A stretch of 64,000 bases of DNA. It comes from Desulfamplus sp. Its GTDB lineage: Bacteria; Desulfobacterota; Desulfobacteria; Desulfobacterales; Desulfobacteraceae. Under the pieces are notes generated by a model. That model had not been told where the DNA came from, did no database searches, and saw only the letters and a program-made list of their open reading frames with translations. The translations under genes and the position numbers were made by a program. This document shows positions 30,282 through 41,509 of this stretch, piece by piece. Position 1 is the stretch's first letter. The number at the start of each line of letters is the position of its first letter. The stretch spans positions 124,001 through 188,000 of the forward strand of contig JADGBE010000001.1 in NCBI GenBank assembly GCA_015231615.1, in the 5' to 3' direction.

Positions 30282-30815
30282 TCAAAAATTGTCAATCATC
30301 TGGCTTACCGTTCTTCTTGCAAGACGATATGCAACTATCTCAAGAGTTGATTTTATAGCTGTCTCATCTATAGAATTCTGGTGTGTAACATCATAAGATT
30401 CGCTTTCTGTAAATTTATTGACAGAAAATATAATATCACCTGTTCGGCTCTTCATCTCAATATTAAGAACAGCATTAATGCCCCTCTTATACACTATATC
30501 GTCTGATGTCCTTGCTAAAGCATCAAACGATATAGATGTAATTGTGCCGTAAATAACTGCATCAGCCATCTTATTATCTGTTATCACTTTTACATTACTG
30601 CTTCTCATAAGCTCTTTAATAAAAGCATTTGTAAAGAGCATCTCCGCACTAACAATTGAGCTTCTATTCTTAAAAATAGAAACAGAGACGCTCTTTATGT
30701 TGGAAGGTAAATTTGCTCTTCCTTGTAAAGTGTATCCACAAGAGCTAAGCATAATGGTTAAAGCTGATAATATTAAGATGCTATTAATCTTCATGGTTAT
30801 ATAAAATGAATTCAA
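30282..30815 (-). CDS. lptE: LPS assembly lipoprotein LptE-like
   Basis: Lipobox LSSCGYTLQGRANLPSNIKSVSVSIFKNRS; position next to leuS. Confidence 0.82.
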   Translation of the reverse strand: MNSFYITMKINSILILSALTIMLSSCGYTLQGRANLPSNIKSVSVSIFKNRSSIVSAEMLFTNAFIKELMRSSNVKVITDNKMADAVIYGTITSISFDALARTSDDIVYKRGINAVLNIEMKSRTGDIIFSVNKFTESESYDVTHQNSIDETAIKSTLEIVAYRLARRTVSQMIDNF

Positions 30816-30843
30816 AATTTAGGCTTATATTTAGATTGGATTT

Positions 30844-30876
30844 AGATTTGACAACTTTTTAAAAGTTGTCAAATCT
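30844..30876. repeat. 33-bp palindrome, family copy A (AGATTTGACAACTT TTTAA AAGTTGTCAAATCT)
   Basis: 14-bp perfect arms; exact reverse complement of copy B at 45089. Confidence 0.92.
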
Positions 30877-30948
30877 TGTTTTAATTTTGTTTTATTGTTT
30901 CAACACTCTTCTATTGTCGTTGATATTTTTCGGTTTTCAATTATTTTT

Positions 30949-33633
30949 TCACACAACAATATTAACCAATTTCTTTTTTACCACTATCACTTTTTTAATA
31001 TCTTTACCCTCTATATATTTTTTCACTATCTCGTCAGCAAGAGCTGTTTTTTGAATCAGCTCATCACTGCTGTTTGCATCAATTGAGAATTTTGATCTAA
31101 GTTTTCCATTAATCTGCACTACAACCAGAATCTCATCAGTTACTAAAGCATCTTCACGGTAAGATGACCAGCCTTGTTCAGTAATAGAACCAGATTTCTT
31201 ACCCATAAGTTCCCAAACCTCTTCGGCAAAGTGTGGAACTATTGGGGAGAGAAGCAAAATAATATGTTCAATGCAAAATAAGGCTACAGATTTAACCTCA
31301 TCAGAAGAGTTATCTTTTAATTCAAGGCTATACATCGCATTTACAAGCTCCATCACAGCACTTATCGCTGTATTGAAATGGAAACTCCCTTCAATGTCAT
31401 CTGTAACTTTTTTGATTGTCTGATGTGCTTTGGTGTATAGTTTTTTTGCATCACTGTCAGAAAGTTCAGCAAGAGGTCCATTATAAGACTTAACACCTTT
31501 TGCTATATCCATACATAAAGCGGAAAGTCTCCATACACGATTGATAAACCTATAACAACCTTCGACTCCATCATCATTCCACTCCAACCCCTTTTCAGGA
31601 GGAGATGCAAAAAGGCAGAAAAGCCTTGTTATATCAGCACCATATTTATTGAGCAGATCATTTGGGTCAATAACATTTTTCTTTGATTTTGACATCTTAA
31701 TAACTCTGCCGATCTCAACATCTTTGCCGCACTTTGTGCAGCTTGCTTTACCATCAGAAATTTTTGCATCTTCAGGGAAAAGATAGCCGTGTTCAGGACA
31801 TTTTAAGGTCTCTTTTAAAACCATTCCTTGAGTTAGAAGATTTGTAAAAGGCTCTTTAAAGTCAATTAGACCTAATGTATTTAAAACCCTCATAAAATAT
31901 CTTGAATAGAGCAGATGCAAAATTGCATGTTCAACGCCACCAATATATTGATCCACAGGCATCCAATATTTAACAGCATCTTTATCAAACATGGCATTTG
32001 AACAATGGGGGCTACAATATCTTACAAAATACCAAGAAGATTCAACAAATGTGTCCATAGTGTCAGTATCACGCCTTGCATCGCTTCTACCACATTTTGG
32101 GCAAATAACTTGTTTGAAAAAATCAAGAGTTGGTAAAGGAGAGCCTCCATTATCAAGAAGATGTGCATCTTCTGGCAATGTTATTGGAAGGTCAGATTCT
32201 GGAACAGGCACAACTCCACAGCTTTCACAGTGAATCACAGGAATAGGCGTTCCCCAGTAACGCTGACGCGAAATACCCCAATCTCTAAGCCTAAAACTTA
32301 TTGTCTTTTTTCCAAGCCCTTCTTTTTCAAGCCAGCTTGTGATTTTATCCATTGCATCAAAATTATCCATGTCGTTGTATTCACCAGAGTTCACAAGCAC
32401 ACCCGGATCAGGACAAGCCTCTGTCATTGTTGCGGGATCAAGAGTTGCCCCATCTTTTGGTTGGATAACAACAACAATGTCAAGATTATATTTTTTAGCA
32501 AAATCAAAATCTCGCTGATCATGTGCTGGAACTGACATTACAGCCCCAGTTCCATACTCCATCAATGCAAAGTTTGCAGTATAGATTGGCATACGTCTTC
32601 CATTTGCTGGGTTTATGCACCATGCACCAACAAAGACGCCTTCTTTTTCATATTTCTCAATTGAAGATGATGATCTCTCCTGCTTTGAAATTTTATCAAC
32701 AAATGCAGCAACAGCACCTTCTTGCTCTGTTCCTTTTGATAGAGACTCAACTAAAGGGTGTTCAGGGGCAAGGCACATAAAAGTTGCACCAAATAGAGTA
32801 TCTGGTCTTGTTGTAAAGACTTTTATGTAGTCTTCTTTAATTTGGGTTTTATTTATATCTTTATTTGATTCTTTAGATTTGCAAGAAGTATCATTACAAG
32901 GAGCATTACAAGCATCTGTTTCAATCTTGAATGAAATCTCTGAACCTGTGCTTTTGCCTATCCAGTTTTTTTGCATCAAAGTAACCTTTTCAGGCCACCC
33001 TGGAAGTTTATCACAATGGATAAGTAAATCTTCAGCATAGTCAGTAATTCTGAAAAACCATTGAAAAAGTTTTTTCTGCTGAACCATCTCACCGCAACGC
33101 CAGCAAGAATCATCCTCTACTTGTTCATTTGCAAGAACAGTTTGGCAATGTTCACACCAATTCACATAAGACTCTTTCCTATAAACCATATCTTTCTCAA
33201 GCATCTTTAGAAAAAGCCACTGTTCCCATCTGTAATAATCTGGCTTACAAGTTGCAACCTCTCTCTCCCAATCATAAGAAAAGCCCATTCTTTTTAATTG
33301 ACTTTTCATGGTGCTGATATTTTGATATGTCCAAGTTGCAGGGTGAGTTTTATTATCAATTGCTGCATTTTCTGCTGGCATACCAAATGCGTCCCAACCC
33401 ATTGGGTGAAGAACATTGTATCCATTCATTCTTTTATATCTTGCTACCACATCACCAATAGTGTAGTTTCTAACATGACCCATGTGGATTTTGCCAGAAG
33501 GGTATGGAAACATCTCCAGCAGGTAATATTTCTTTTTTGAATCATCTTCAGATGCACTAAAAATGTGATTTTTTTCCCAGTATTCCTGCCATCTGGACTC
33601 AACTTTTTCAGGATTATAACGGTCATCCATCAT
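30949..33633 (-). CDS. leuS: Leucyl-tRNA synthetase
   Basis: [74 protein letters not shown]. Confidence 0.98.
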   Translation of the reverse strand: MMDDRYNPEKVESRWQEYWEKNHIFSASEDDSKKKYYLLEMFPYPSGKIHMGHVRNYTIGDVVARYKRMNGYNVLHPMGWDAFGMPAENAAIDNKTHPATWTYQNISTMKSQLKRMGFSYDWEREVATCKPDYYRWEQWLFLKMLEKDMVYRKESYVNWCEHCQTVLANEQVEDDSCWRCGEMVQQKKLFQWFFRITDYAEDLLIHCDKLPGWPEKVTLMQKNWIGKSTGSEISFKIETDACNAPCNDTSCKSKESNKDINKTQIKEDYIKVFTTRPDTLFGATFMCLAPEHPLVESLSKGTEQEGAVAAFVDKISKQERSSSSIEKYEKEGVFVGAWCINPANGRRMPIYTANFALMEYGTGAVMSVPAHDQRDFDFAKKYNLDIVVVIQPKDGATLDPATMTEACPDPGVLVNSGEYNDMDNFDAMDKITSWLEKEGLGKKTISFRLRDWGISRQRYWGTPIPVIHCESCGVVPVPESDLPITLPEDAHLLDNGGSPLPTLDFFKQVICPKCGRSDARRDTDTMDTFVESSWYFVRYCSPHCSNAMFDKDAVKYWMPVDQYIGGVEHAILHLLYSRYFMRVLNTLGLIDFKEPFTNLLTQGMVLKETLKCPEHGYLFPEDAKISDGKASCTKCGKDVEIGRVIKMSKSKKNVIDPNDLLNKYGADITRLFCLFASPPEKGLEWNDDGVEGCYRFINRVWRLSALCMDIAKGVKSYNGPLAELSDSDAKKLYTKAHQTIKKVTDDIEGSFHFNTAISAVMELVNAMYSLELKDNSSDEVKSVALFCIEHIILLLSPIVPHFAEEVWELMGKKSGSITEQGWSSYREDALVTDEILVVVQINGKLRSKFSIDANSSDELIQKTALADEIVKKYIEGKDIKKVIVVKKKLVNIVV

Positions 33634-33959
33634 AAATATACACGCCTCCGCAAAACATATATTGGATATTTTAAATTAAAATTATAGGTTAAAAATTACT
33701 TGAAATCATGGGTTAATCATGTATTTTTTAAATTAATTAAAGATAGTAATATAAATTTTAAAGAAAAGATAAATGCCATAATATCCTATAAATAGCAAGT
33801 CTGACAAAATAAGAATCAAAAAGCCTAATCATAATTTAAAGATTTGATAAATTGCTCATAAGATGTCAATCTTATGAGATACTATTTAAAATTAAAATTG
33901 ATAAAATTAAAGCTAATACGCTGAAAATATAATAAAAAAGGAGGATGCACAGACATTGA

Positions 33960-35426
33960 ATGACAAGAAAGATATTAATTAATGCACTTGATTCTGGTGA
34001 GTGTAGAATAGTTACAATAAAAGATAACAAATTAGAAGAGCTTCATCTTGACACGGAAGCAAGAGAGATAACGCAAGGCAATATTTACAAAGGTTGTATT
34101 ACAAGGGTAGAACCAAGTTTGCAGGCAGTTTTTGTTGATTATGGTGCTGAAAAACAGGGATTTCTCCAACAGCAAGAGATACACAGCGACTACTTTATGG
34201 ATAGCGACTCTGGGAACAGAAATTTATCTCAAATTGTCCAAAAAGGACAGGAGTTACTTATTCAAGTTACAAAAGACCCGATTATGCACAAAGGTGCAAT
34301 GCTTACAACTTTCATATCTCTTCCCGGTAGATTGTCAGTTTTAATGCCAGGAACATCAACTAAAGGTGTATCAAGACAGATAAACTGCGAAGATGAACGA
34401 AAAAGGCTAAAAGCCCTTGTTGATGCAATGAAACTGCCAGAAGGATTTGGATTTATTGTCAGAACTGCTGGTAAAGATGCAACTAAAACCATGTTAAGCA
34501 ATGATCTAAAATACCTTATGCGGGTTTGGAAAAGCATCAATGACAAGAGCATAGAAAGCCCAACACCAGCACTTTTATACAAAGAACAAAATCTTGCTGT
34601 CAGAACTATAAGAGATTATTTCACATCAGATGTCTCAGAAATCGTTATAGATGATGAAGAGGTTTTTAAAGAGGTAAGAGATTTCATAAAAATTATTGAT
34701 CCTAAACAGCAAAGTATTGTCAAATTTCTCAAAGGTGAAATACCTATATTTTCAAAATATAGGATTGAAGATCAGATTGCATCTATATTTGAAACCAAAG
34801 TTCCTTTAAAGTCAGGCGGTGAAATTGTAATTGATCAGACTGAAGCTTTAGTTGCCATTGATGTAAATTCAGGAAAATCTACTGGTAAACGAAATATTGA
34901 GCAGACAGCATTTCACACCAACATTGAGGCTGCTGAAGAGATTGCAAGGCAGTTGAGGCTCAGAGATATGGGAGGGCTTATAGTTATTGATTTTATTGAT
35001 ATGAAAGAGACTCGTCATAAGGCTGAAGTTATGAAAACTCTTAAAAAATTTATGAAATCAGATAAAGCCAAGGCAAAGGTTGGGATAATATCAAAATTTG
35101 GTCTTTTAGAGATGTCTCGCCAAAGGCTAAGACCCGCTATAACTTTCGGCAATTTCACAACATGCACACACTGTCAAGGACGCGGTATGGTACCATCTAT
35201 AGAAAATCTTGCACTTGCATTTGTGCGTCAACTCAACCTAAATACAATAAGAGGTGATATAAAAACTGTAATAGCAACGCTACCCAGAGAAGTTGCAGAT
35301 TATCTTCTTAACAAAAAGCGTAAGGAGATAGTAGATATTGAGTGTAAGCGTAATATGACTATATCAATTATAAGTGATGATAACATGATAAGGGGGCATA
35401 GTAATATTGTATATGACAAGGGTTAA
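33960..35426 (+). CDS. rng: Ribonuclease E/G family protein
   Basis: MTRKILINALDSGECRIVTIKDNKLEELHL; GNIYKGCITRVEPSLQAVFVDYG; GLIVIDFIDM; CTHCQGRGMV. Confidence 0.96.
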   Translation: MTRKILINALDSGECRIVTIKDNKLEELHLDTEAREITQGNIYKGCITRVEPSLQAVFVDYGAEKQGFLQQQEIHSDYFMDSDSGNRNLSQIVQKGQELLIQVTKDPIMHKGAMLTTFISLPGRLSVLMPGTSTKGVSRQINCEDERKRLKALVDAMKLPEGFGFIVRTAGKDATKTMLSNDLKYLMRVWKSINDKSIESPTPALLYKEQNLAVRTIRDYFTSDVSEIVIDDEEVFKEVRDFIKIIDPKQQSIVKFLKGEIPIFSKYRIEDQIASIFETKVPLKSGGEIVIDQTEALVAIDVNSGKSTGKRNIEQTAFHTNIEAAEEIARQLRLRDMGGLIVIDFIDMKETRHKAEVMKTLKKFMKSDKAKAKVGIISKFGLLEMSRQRLRPAITFGNFTTCTHCQGRGMVPSIENLALAFVRQLNLNTIRGDIKTVIATLPREVADYLLNKKRKEIVDIECKRNMTISIISDDNMIRGHSNIVYDKG

Positions 35427-35429
35427 TAG

Positions 35430-35465
35430 AAAGATCGCTCTATCTTGACAGAGCAATATCTTTTG
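35430..35465 (+). terminator. Putative terminator downstream of rng
   Basis: AAAGATCGCTCTATCTTGACAGAGCAATATCTTTT. Confidence 0.6.
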
Positions 35466-35524
35466 TGTATCTGAAACAGTTCGTTTATATTTGTGTGGAA
35501 ATATAGCTACGTTATTTATTAATT

Positions 35525-35557
35525 TTATCAATTCAATTATCAATTCAATTATCAATT
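35525..35557 (+). repeat. 12-bp tandem repeat (TTATCAATTCAA), about 2.7 copies, in yajC leader
   Basis: TTATCAATTCAA TTATCAATTCAA TTATCAATT read directly. Confidence 0.85.
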
Positions 35558-35578
35558 TGGGATTTATGGAGGAGTTTT

Positions 35579-35950
35579 ATGATCAGCACAGCTTATGCAA
35601 TGGGACAAGCAGGGGCATCAGGGGCAGGACCAGCAGGTGGTGGGTTTACAGCTTTTGTACCTTTGATTCTTATGTTTGTCATATTTTATTTTCTTTTAAT
35701 TCGCCCACAGCAAAAAAAAGCAAAAGAGCATCAAAACATGATAAATAATCTCAAAAAAGGGGATAGAATTATAACATCAGGCGGAATACATGGCACAATA
35801 GTCTCGCTTGGAGACACAACAGTATCTGTTGAGATTGCTGAAAATGTTAAAATCAAGATCAGCAGAGGCAATGTTGCCGCCCTTAATCAAAAATCATCTA
35901 TTCTTCAAAAAACAAAAGATGAGAACAAAAAAGAAGAAAATAAGAAATAG
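35579..35950 (+). CDS. yajC: Preprotein translocase subunit YajC
   Basis: MFVIFYFLLIRPQQKKAKEHQNMINNLKKGDRIITSGGIHGTIV. Confidence 0.96.
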   Translation: MISTAYAMGQAGASGAGPAGGGFTAFVPLILMFVIFYFLLIRPQQKKAKEHQNMINNLKKGDRIITSGGIHGTIVSLGDTTVSVEIAENVKIKISRGNVAALNQKSSILQKTKDENKKEENKK

Positions 35951-36002
35951 CTAACAATAATTAAAGATTAAGATAAAAAATAAAATATAGGAGTACATTA
36001 GA

Positions 36003-37577
36003 TTGAAAATGCTTACATGGCGGGGTGTAGTAAATATAGTGGTAATGGTGGGGGCGATAATTTATCTTCTGCCAACCTTAAATGCCAATATTTGGCCCCA
36101 TAAAAAAATAAATCTTGGACTTGATCTGCAAGGTGGTATGCACCTTGTCCTTGAAGTACAGACAGAAAAAGCAGTTGAAACAACCATTGAACGCACAGTT
36201 GATGAGCTTAAACAAGAGCTTAGAAAAAAAGATATTAAACATTTTGGTATATCAAGTGAAAAAAATAACATAAACATTGAGTTGCAGGGTGAAGAGAGCC
36301 TCAAAGTTTTTAATACCATTGTAACTGAGAGTTTTAATGATTTTAAGGTTGAGTCAACAACTACAGAGGGTGAAAAACACCGTGTAGTGCTATCTTTGCC
36401 AAATGAAGAATCTTTAAATATAAAAAAGATGGCTACAGAGCAAGCTCTTGAAACCATAAGAAACCGTATTGATGAGTTTGGTGTAAGCGAACCAGATATT
36501 AGACTACAGGGTGAAGATAGAATTCAGATTCAGCTTCCCGGTATCAAAGATACAAAGCGTGCAAAAGAGCTAATTGGAAAAACAGCAAGACTCAATTTTC
36601 AACTTGTAGATGAAACTGGAGATGTTGATGCAGCAGTAAAAGGCACTGTTCCACCGGGAGATGAGCTTCTCTATCAACTTGAGGTTAATGAAAATTCAGG
36701 TTCCACAAATAAAGTTCCGTTTTTGATTCAAAAAAAGGTGCTGCTTGATGGAAGCACTCTTACAAATGCAAGGGTTGAGATAGATTCTCAATTTAATGAG
36801 CCTTATGTAAGTATTGAGTTTGATAGAAAAGGTGCAAGGATATTTGAGAGAGTTACTGGGGAAAATATTAAAAAACGGCTTGCTATTGTTCTTGATAAGA
36901 ATGTCTATTCTGCACCAGTAATACAAGATAAAATTGCTGGAGGAAAGGCAAGGATTACTGGAAACTTTACAATGGAAGAGGCAGCGGATTTAGCAATTGT
37001 TTTAAGAGCTGGAGCATTACCTGCCCCTGTTAAGATTATTGAAGAGAGAACGGTAGGACCAACTCTTGGTGCTGATTCAATTAGAATGGGGCTTATTTCT
37101 GGTTTAGTAGGATGTATTCTTGTAGTTCTTTTTATGGCTATTTACTATATGGGGGCTGGAGTTATTGCAGATGTCGCTTTGATAGCCAATCTCACTTTAA
37201 TTGGTGCTGGACTTGCAGCATTTCAGGCAACTCTAACCCTTCCCGGTATTGCTGGTATCGTTCTTACAATTGGTATAGCTGTTGATGCAAATGTTCTTAT
37301 TTATGAGAGAATAAGAGAAGAGATTGCATCTGGTAAGACTCCTGTAGCAGCAGTAAACGCTGGGTTTGAGAGGGCTGCAATTACTATCATAGACTCAAAT
37401 ATTACAACATTAATTGTTGCTATTGTTCTATTTCAGTTTGGAACGGGTCCTATTAAAGGATTTGCAGTAACATTAGCAATGGGCATAATTGCAAGTATGT
37501 TTTCTGCTTTGATACTTTCAAGAAGCATTTTTCAATACATTGTTTCTGTTAAAAAGGTCTCTAAATTGAGCATATAA
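36003..37577 (+). CDS. secD: Protein translocase subunit SecD
   Basis: NLGLDLQGGMHLVLEV; ETIRNRIDEFGVSEP; IGIAVDANVLIYERIREE. Confidence 0.97.
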   Translation: MKMLTWRGVVNIVVMVGAIIYLLPTLNANIWPHKKINLGLDLQGGMHLVLEVQTEKAVETTIERTVDELKQELRKKDIKHFGISSEKNNINIELQGEESLKVFNTIVTESFNDFKVESTTTEGEKHRVVLSLPNEESLNIKKMATEQALETIRNRIDEFGVSEPDIRLQGEDRIQIQLPGIKDTKRAKELIGKTARLNFQLVDETGDVDAAVKGTVPPGDELLYQLEVNENSGSTNKVPFLIQKKVLLDGSTLTNARVEIDSQFNEPYVSIEFDRKGARIFERVTGENIKKRLAIVLDKNVYSAPVIQDKIAGGKARITGNFTMEEAADLAIVLRAGALPAPVKIIEERTVGPTLGADSIRMGLISGLVGCILVVLFMAIYYMGAGVIADVALIANLTLIGAGLAAFQATLTLPGIAGIVLTIGIAVDANVLIYERIREEIASGKTPVAAVNAGFERAAITIIDSNITTLIVAIVLFQFGTGPIKGFAVTLAMGIIASMFSALILSRSIFQYIVSVKKVSKLSI

Positions 37578-37605
37578 AAATAATAACGAAGGAAGGTAAC
37601 AGATA

Positions 37606-38685
37606 ATGCAGTTTATAAAACCCGGTATTAATATTAATTTTACAGGCAACATGGTAAAGGCATACGCTTTCTCCCTTATCCTGATTATAATAAGTTTAGC
37701 ATCTCTTCTAATACATGGTGGACCCAATTATGGAATTGATTTTGCTGGCGGTATGCTTATACAGGTTAAGTTCACACAAGATGTTCCTATTGAAAAGATA
37801 CGTTCTGGTCTGAATAAAGTGGGACTTAAAAATACATCAGTTCAAAGTTTTGGCGAAGATGGCAGTGAATTTCTTATTAAATCAAGCAATACAGAGATGA
37901 GCGGAGATAACCTTTCTCAAGCTGTTACTGACGCATTAAAAACATCTACTGGCTCTCTACCTGAAATTAGACGTATTGAGATGGTAGGACCACAGGTTGG
38001 TCAAGATTTAAGAACTCAAGCATTACTCGCAATTTTTTACTCTCTGCTTTTTATAACCATATACATATCTGGCAGATTTGAGATGAAGTGGGTTCTATCA
38101 GGCGTTATTGCAGGGGCATTGATGTCATCGGTATATTTTTTATCTATATTCAAAGTGGGAATACCGTTTTTGATTACAGCGGCTATTATTATCACTCTTG
38201 TTCTGTTTTGGTATATGAATCTAAAATATGCAATTGGTGCTGTTGTCTCTCTTATCCATGATGTAACAATAACTGTGGGGGTCTTTTCTCTGCTTAACCT
38301 TGAATTTTCACTCCAGATTGTTGCAGCCCTGCTTACTATAATTGGTTACTCTCTGAATGACACTATTATTGTTTATGACAGAATAAGAGAAAATATAACA
38401 AAATCAAACAAGCTGCCTTTAGAGACTATAATCAATAAAAGTATTAACGAGACTCTTAGCAGAACCATTTTAACTGGAGGTACAACATTGGTTGCTTTGC
38501 TTGCTCTATTCTTTCTTGGTGGTGAGATTATACACAACTTTGCTTTTGCAATGATATTTGGAATCGTTATTGGTACCTATTCTTCAATCTTTGTTGCAAG
38601 CCCAATTCTACTTTTATCAAATATAAAACCTATTAAGCTATCTCAGCCAGAAACTACACCTTCTCAAGTGGTTGGTAAAAAATAA
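37606..38685 (+). CDS. secF: Protein translocase subunit SecF
   Basis: GIDFAGGMLIQVKF; VGPQVGQDL; GYSLNDTIIVYDRIREN; TLSRTILTGGTTL. Confidence 0.97.
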   Translation: MQFIKPGININFTGNMVKAYAFSLILIIISLASLLIHGGPNYGIDFAGGMLIQVKFTQDVPIEKIRSGLNKVGLKNTSVQSFGEDGSEFLIKSSNTEMSGDNLSQAVTDALKTSTGSLPEIRRIEMVGPQVGQDLRTQALLAIFYSLLFITIYISGRFEMKWVLSGVIAGALMSSVYFLSIFKVGIPFLITAAIIITLVLFWYMNLKYAIGAVVSLIHDVTITVGVFSLLNLEFSLQIVAALLTIIGYSLNDTIIVYDRIRENITKSNKLPLETIINKSINETLSRTILTGGTTLVALLALFFLGGEIIHNFAFAMIFGIVIGTYSSIFVASPILLLSNIKPIKLSQPETTPSQVVGKK

Positions 38686-38734
38686 ATACGATAAAAAGTA
38701 AATAATCTTAGAGGCAAATAATAACGGTATATTT

Positions 38735-39562
38735 ATGCAACACAACTTCAGAAACTCTGTTCCTGTTATGCTTATTTTTGTAGCTACCTTAATAGCATAC
38801 AGCACATTACTTACCTCTTGTGCTATGCCAGCAAAAAAAGCTAAACCTCCATCGTCATCATCACAGGGTTCTGAAGGCTCAAAAAAATCTACACAGACAG
38901 TTGAGCAGAGGCTTGATAAACTATCAATAAGGTTAGAGAGAATTGAGCAAGCACTTGGATTAGATGAATCGCAAGAGGTTGTTCAAGATACTAAACAAGA
39001 TATTTCTCAAGACAATGAAATTTTTGGTACTGGTGAAGCTATTGGTGAATCTGATATTACAGAAGGTGTTTTGCCTTCTGTAAACTCTGAAGATATATTT
39101 TCTCCTGATTCTTCAAATGAAGCTGATAAAATAGCTTCCAAATCTGATGGGATTTATCAAAAAGACCACCTATCGTCTCAGGAATCTTCCAAGCCAGAAG
39201 TGTTATACAGTAAAGCTCGTGCACTTCTACTTAACAATAAATTTCAAGCTGCTGAAAAAGAGTTTAGATTGCTTGCACAAAATTACCCAAACCACTCTCT
39301 TGCTGTTAATTCATACTATTGGATGGGTGAGTGTCGCTACTCTACAAAAGATTACAAAGGGGCAATTGCTATTTTTAAAGAGCTTGTTGAAAAATATCCA
39401 AACGGTAGAAAAGTCCCTGACGCACTATTAAAAACTGCATACTCATACCTTTCTATTAAAGATAAAGATAATGGTCGCGAATATCTTAAAAAAGTGATCA
39501 AACAGTTTCCCTTTACTTCTGCTGGAGAAAAAGCTGAACTGAGGCTTCAATCTATTAAATAG
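38735..39562 (+). CDS. ybgF: Tol-Pal system protein YbgF/CpoB-like
   Basis: Lipobox LLTSCA, coiled-coil EQRLDKLSIRLERIEQAL, C-terminal TPR AEKEFRLLAQNYPNHSLAVNSYYWMGECRYSTKDYKGAIAIFKELVEKYP. Confidence 0.88.
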   Translation: MQHNFRNSVPVMLIFVATLIAYSTLLTSCAMPAKKAKPPSSSSQGSEGSKKSTQTVEQRLDKLSIRLERIEQALGLDESQEVVQDTKQDISQDNEIFGTGEAIGESDITEGVLPSVNSEDIFSPDSSNEADKIASKSDGIYQKDHLSSQESSKPEVLYSKARALLLNNKFQAAEKEFRLLAQNYPNHSLAVNSYYWMGECRYSTKDYKGAIAIFKELVEKYPNGRKVPDALLKTAYSYLSIKDKDNGREYLKKVIKQFPFTSAGEKAELRLQSIK

Positions 39563-39599
39563 TGAAAATCCAAATATTACATAACAAAAAGGAGACTAA

Positions 39600-39788
39600 A
39601 TGAAACAAGAAAGAATTAACTACTATAAATCAATCTTTAGTAATCCCGAATGCAAGACCGTTTTTGAGATGCGTCAAGAGAATAGTTCAGAGAAATTTGA
39701 TACTGACAAGGCAATCAAATGTGCTGAAAATGGGAGTAAAAATTTCTGGGCAGCAATTGATGAATTAGATTTATCTGAGATAGTTTAA
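39600..39788 (+). CDS. Small hypothetical protein (62 aa)
   Basis: ORF with AAGGAG just upstream; stop lies next to the 39790 start. Confidence 0.6.
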   Translation: MKQERINYYKSIFSNPECKTVFEMRQENSSEKFDTDKAIKCAENGSKNFWAAIDELDLSEIV

Positions 39789-39789
39789 T

Positions 39790-40287
39790 ATGAAGCAGAG
39801 AACGAAAGAAGAAAAAGCAAAACGATCTTATTTTATCGAGCAAGAATATTTAATCTTTTCTGAACATCAAAAGATTATAAAAGAGACAACTTTTATTGAT
39901 CCCTCAATTATTTGCAATGTTGTCTCTTGCTATTTTGATGACATAGACAGACTTAAACACTATCATAACCAGATGAAATTGGCTGATTTTCATAAAGTTG
40001 CTGCTTATACAGCTAAATGGATTATTTTTTTAAAACCAATTCAATTGAAATATCAAATAGATTCAAAATCAATCCATAAATACTCACTTTTGGCAAATGA
40101 ACTATTTGCCCTTCACTTTGTTTCCTCAATATTAGGCATAGAGAACTTTATGAATCTTAACAAAGAGTTAAGATTTAATTTACTATATACGTTAAGATAC
40201 AGGCATTTTACTGGTAGATCACTTTCAACCTTGATGTATATACTTGACGAATTGAATAAATCATATCTTAGAAGCAATAATAATTAA
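39790..40287 (+). CDS. Hypothetical protein (165 aa)
   Basis: ORF adjacent to the 62-aa ORF and ending 10 nt before dprA; no family recognised. Confidence 0.65.
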   Translation: MKQRTKEEKAKRSYFIEQEYLIFSEHQKIIKETTFIDPSIICNVVSCYFDDIDRLKHYHNQMKLADFHKVAAYTAKWIIFLKPIQLKYQIDSKSIHKYSLLANELFALHFVSSILGIENFMNLNKELRFNLLYTLRYRHFTGRSLSTLMYILDELNKSYLRSNNN

Positions 40288-40297
40288 TAATTTATAG

Positions 40298-41500
40298 ATG
40301 TCTCACACAATACAGCACATTATCGAACAATATTTGCCATGGTTTATACTTAAAAATATACCCGGAGTTGGCAATATACTTTACAGGAGACTTATCAAAA
40401 GATTTGGCTCGCCTGAAAATGTGCTAAATGCCCATAAACAAGACCTTATGACAATAAAAGGAATGGGTAACAAGGCTCTATCTTCAATATTGAATCCATA
40501 TTTCAGAAGTTTGTCCGTAATTGATAAGCTTAAAGATGAGATAAAAGAGATTGAAAAATCTGGATTCAAAATTACAACAATGGTTGATGATAACTATCCC
40601 GCACTTCTTAAACATATTCCAGATCCACCTCCATACATTACCTATATTGGCTGGCTTAATGTAGCTGATGAAGATTTGCCATCAATTTCAATTGTAGGGT
40701 CTCGTGAAGCTACCACTTATGGATTAAACACAGCAGAAAATCTTGCCTATGAGTTAGTTGTGAATGGAGGTTTTGATGTTATAAGCGGAATGGCTATTGG
40801 AATTGACACTGCTGCCCATAAAGGTGCGTTGCGTGCAAAAGGCAGAACTGTTGCTGTGCTTGGAAGTGGTCTTGGCAAAATTTATCCATCAGAAAATAGG
40901 AATCTATTTTATAAGATTGCTGATAACGGTGCTGTAATCTCAGAGTTTAGTATTAATTCCGAGCCAGAAGCCCGCCATTTTCCAATGAGAAATAGAATTA
41001 TTGCGGGCATGTCGCTTGGAACTGTTGTTGTTGAAGCTGCTGAAAAGAGCGGTTCTCTTATAACTGCCAGACTTGCCGCTGAGTATAACAGAGAGGTTTT
41101 TGCTGTTCCGGGTAATATCAGTTCTCTAAAAAGTTCTGGTACTCATGCTCTTTTAAAACAAGGGGCAAAACTTGTTGCAAACTATATGGACGTAGTTGAA
41201 GAGCTAATTCATATATTGCCTATTCAAGGTAAATTGATACGACAGGATGGGCATTCTAAACTGCAAGATAAATTAACTGATGAACCCAATAAAAAGGCGA
41301 GTGTTAATAAGATTCCCATATTCGAGCCTGATAAATACCAAAGTGCAATATTAGATATTCTTAACGACTCTCCCATGCACATTGACCAAATTATTGAGCA
41401 ATCGCATCTTGACACAGGAGGCATAACTGCTGCTTTGATGGACCTTGAGCTTATGGGAATAGTAAAACGCTCATCTGGAAAAATGTTTTATAAATCTTAA
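40298..41500 (+). CDS. dprA: DNA processing protein DprA
   Basis: SIVGSREATTYGLNTAENLAYELVVNGGFDVISGMAIGIDTAAHKGAL; HFPMRNRIIAGMSLGTVVVEAAEKSGSLITARLA. Confidence 0.96.
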   Translation: MSHTIQHIIEQYLPWFILKNIPGVGNILYRRLIKRFGSPENVLNAHKQDLMTIKGMGNKALSSILNPYFRSLSVIDKLKDEIKEIEKSGFKITTMVDDNYPALLKHIPDPPPYITYIGWLNVADEDLPSISIVGSREATTYGLNTAENLAYELVVNGGFDVISGMAIGIDTAAHKGALRAKGRTVAVLGSGLGKIYPSENRNLFYKIADNGAVISEFSINSEPEARHFPMRNRIIAGMSLGTVVVEAAEKSGSLITARLAAEYNREVFAVPGNISSLKSSGTHALLKQGAKLVANYMDVVEELIHILPIQGKLIRQDGHSKLQDKLTDEPNKKASVNKIPIFEPDKYQSAILDILNDSPMHIDQIIEQSHLDTGGITAALMDLELMGIVKRSSGKMFYKS

Positions 41501-41509
41501 GGAGTAAAA

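Noticed and set aside
33946-33960. Mini-ORF ATGCACAGACATTGA overlapping the rng start
   Set aside because: Four codons with the Shine-Dalgarno directly abutting its ATG; likely coincidence, the GGAGG serves rng.
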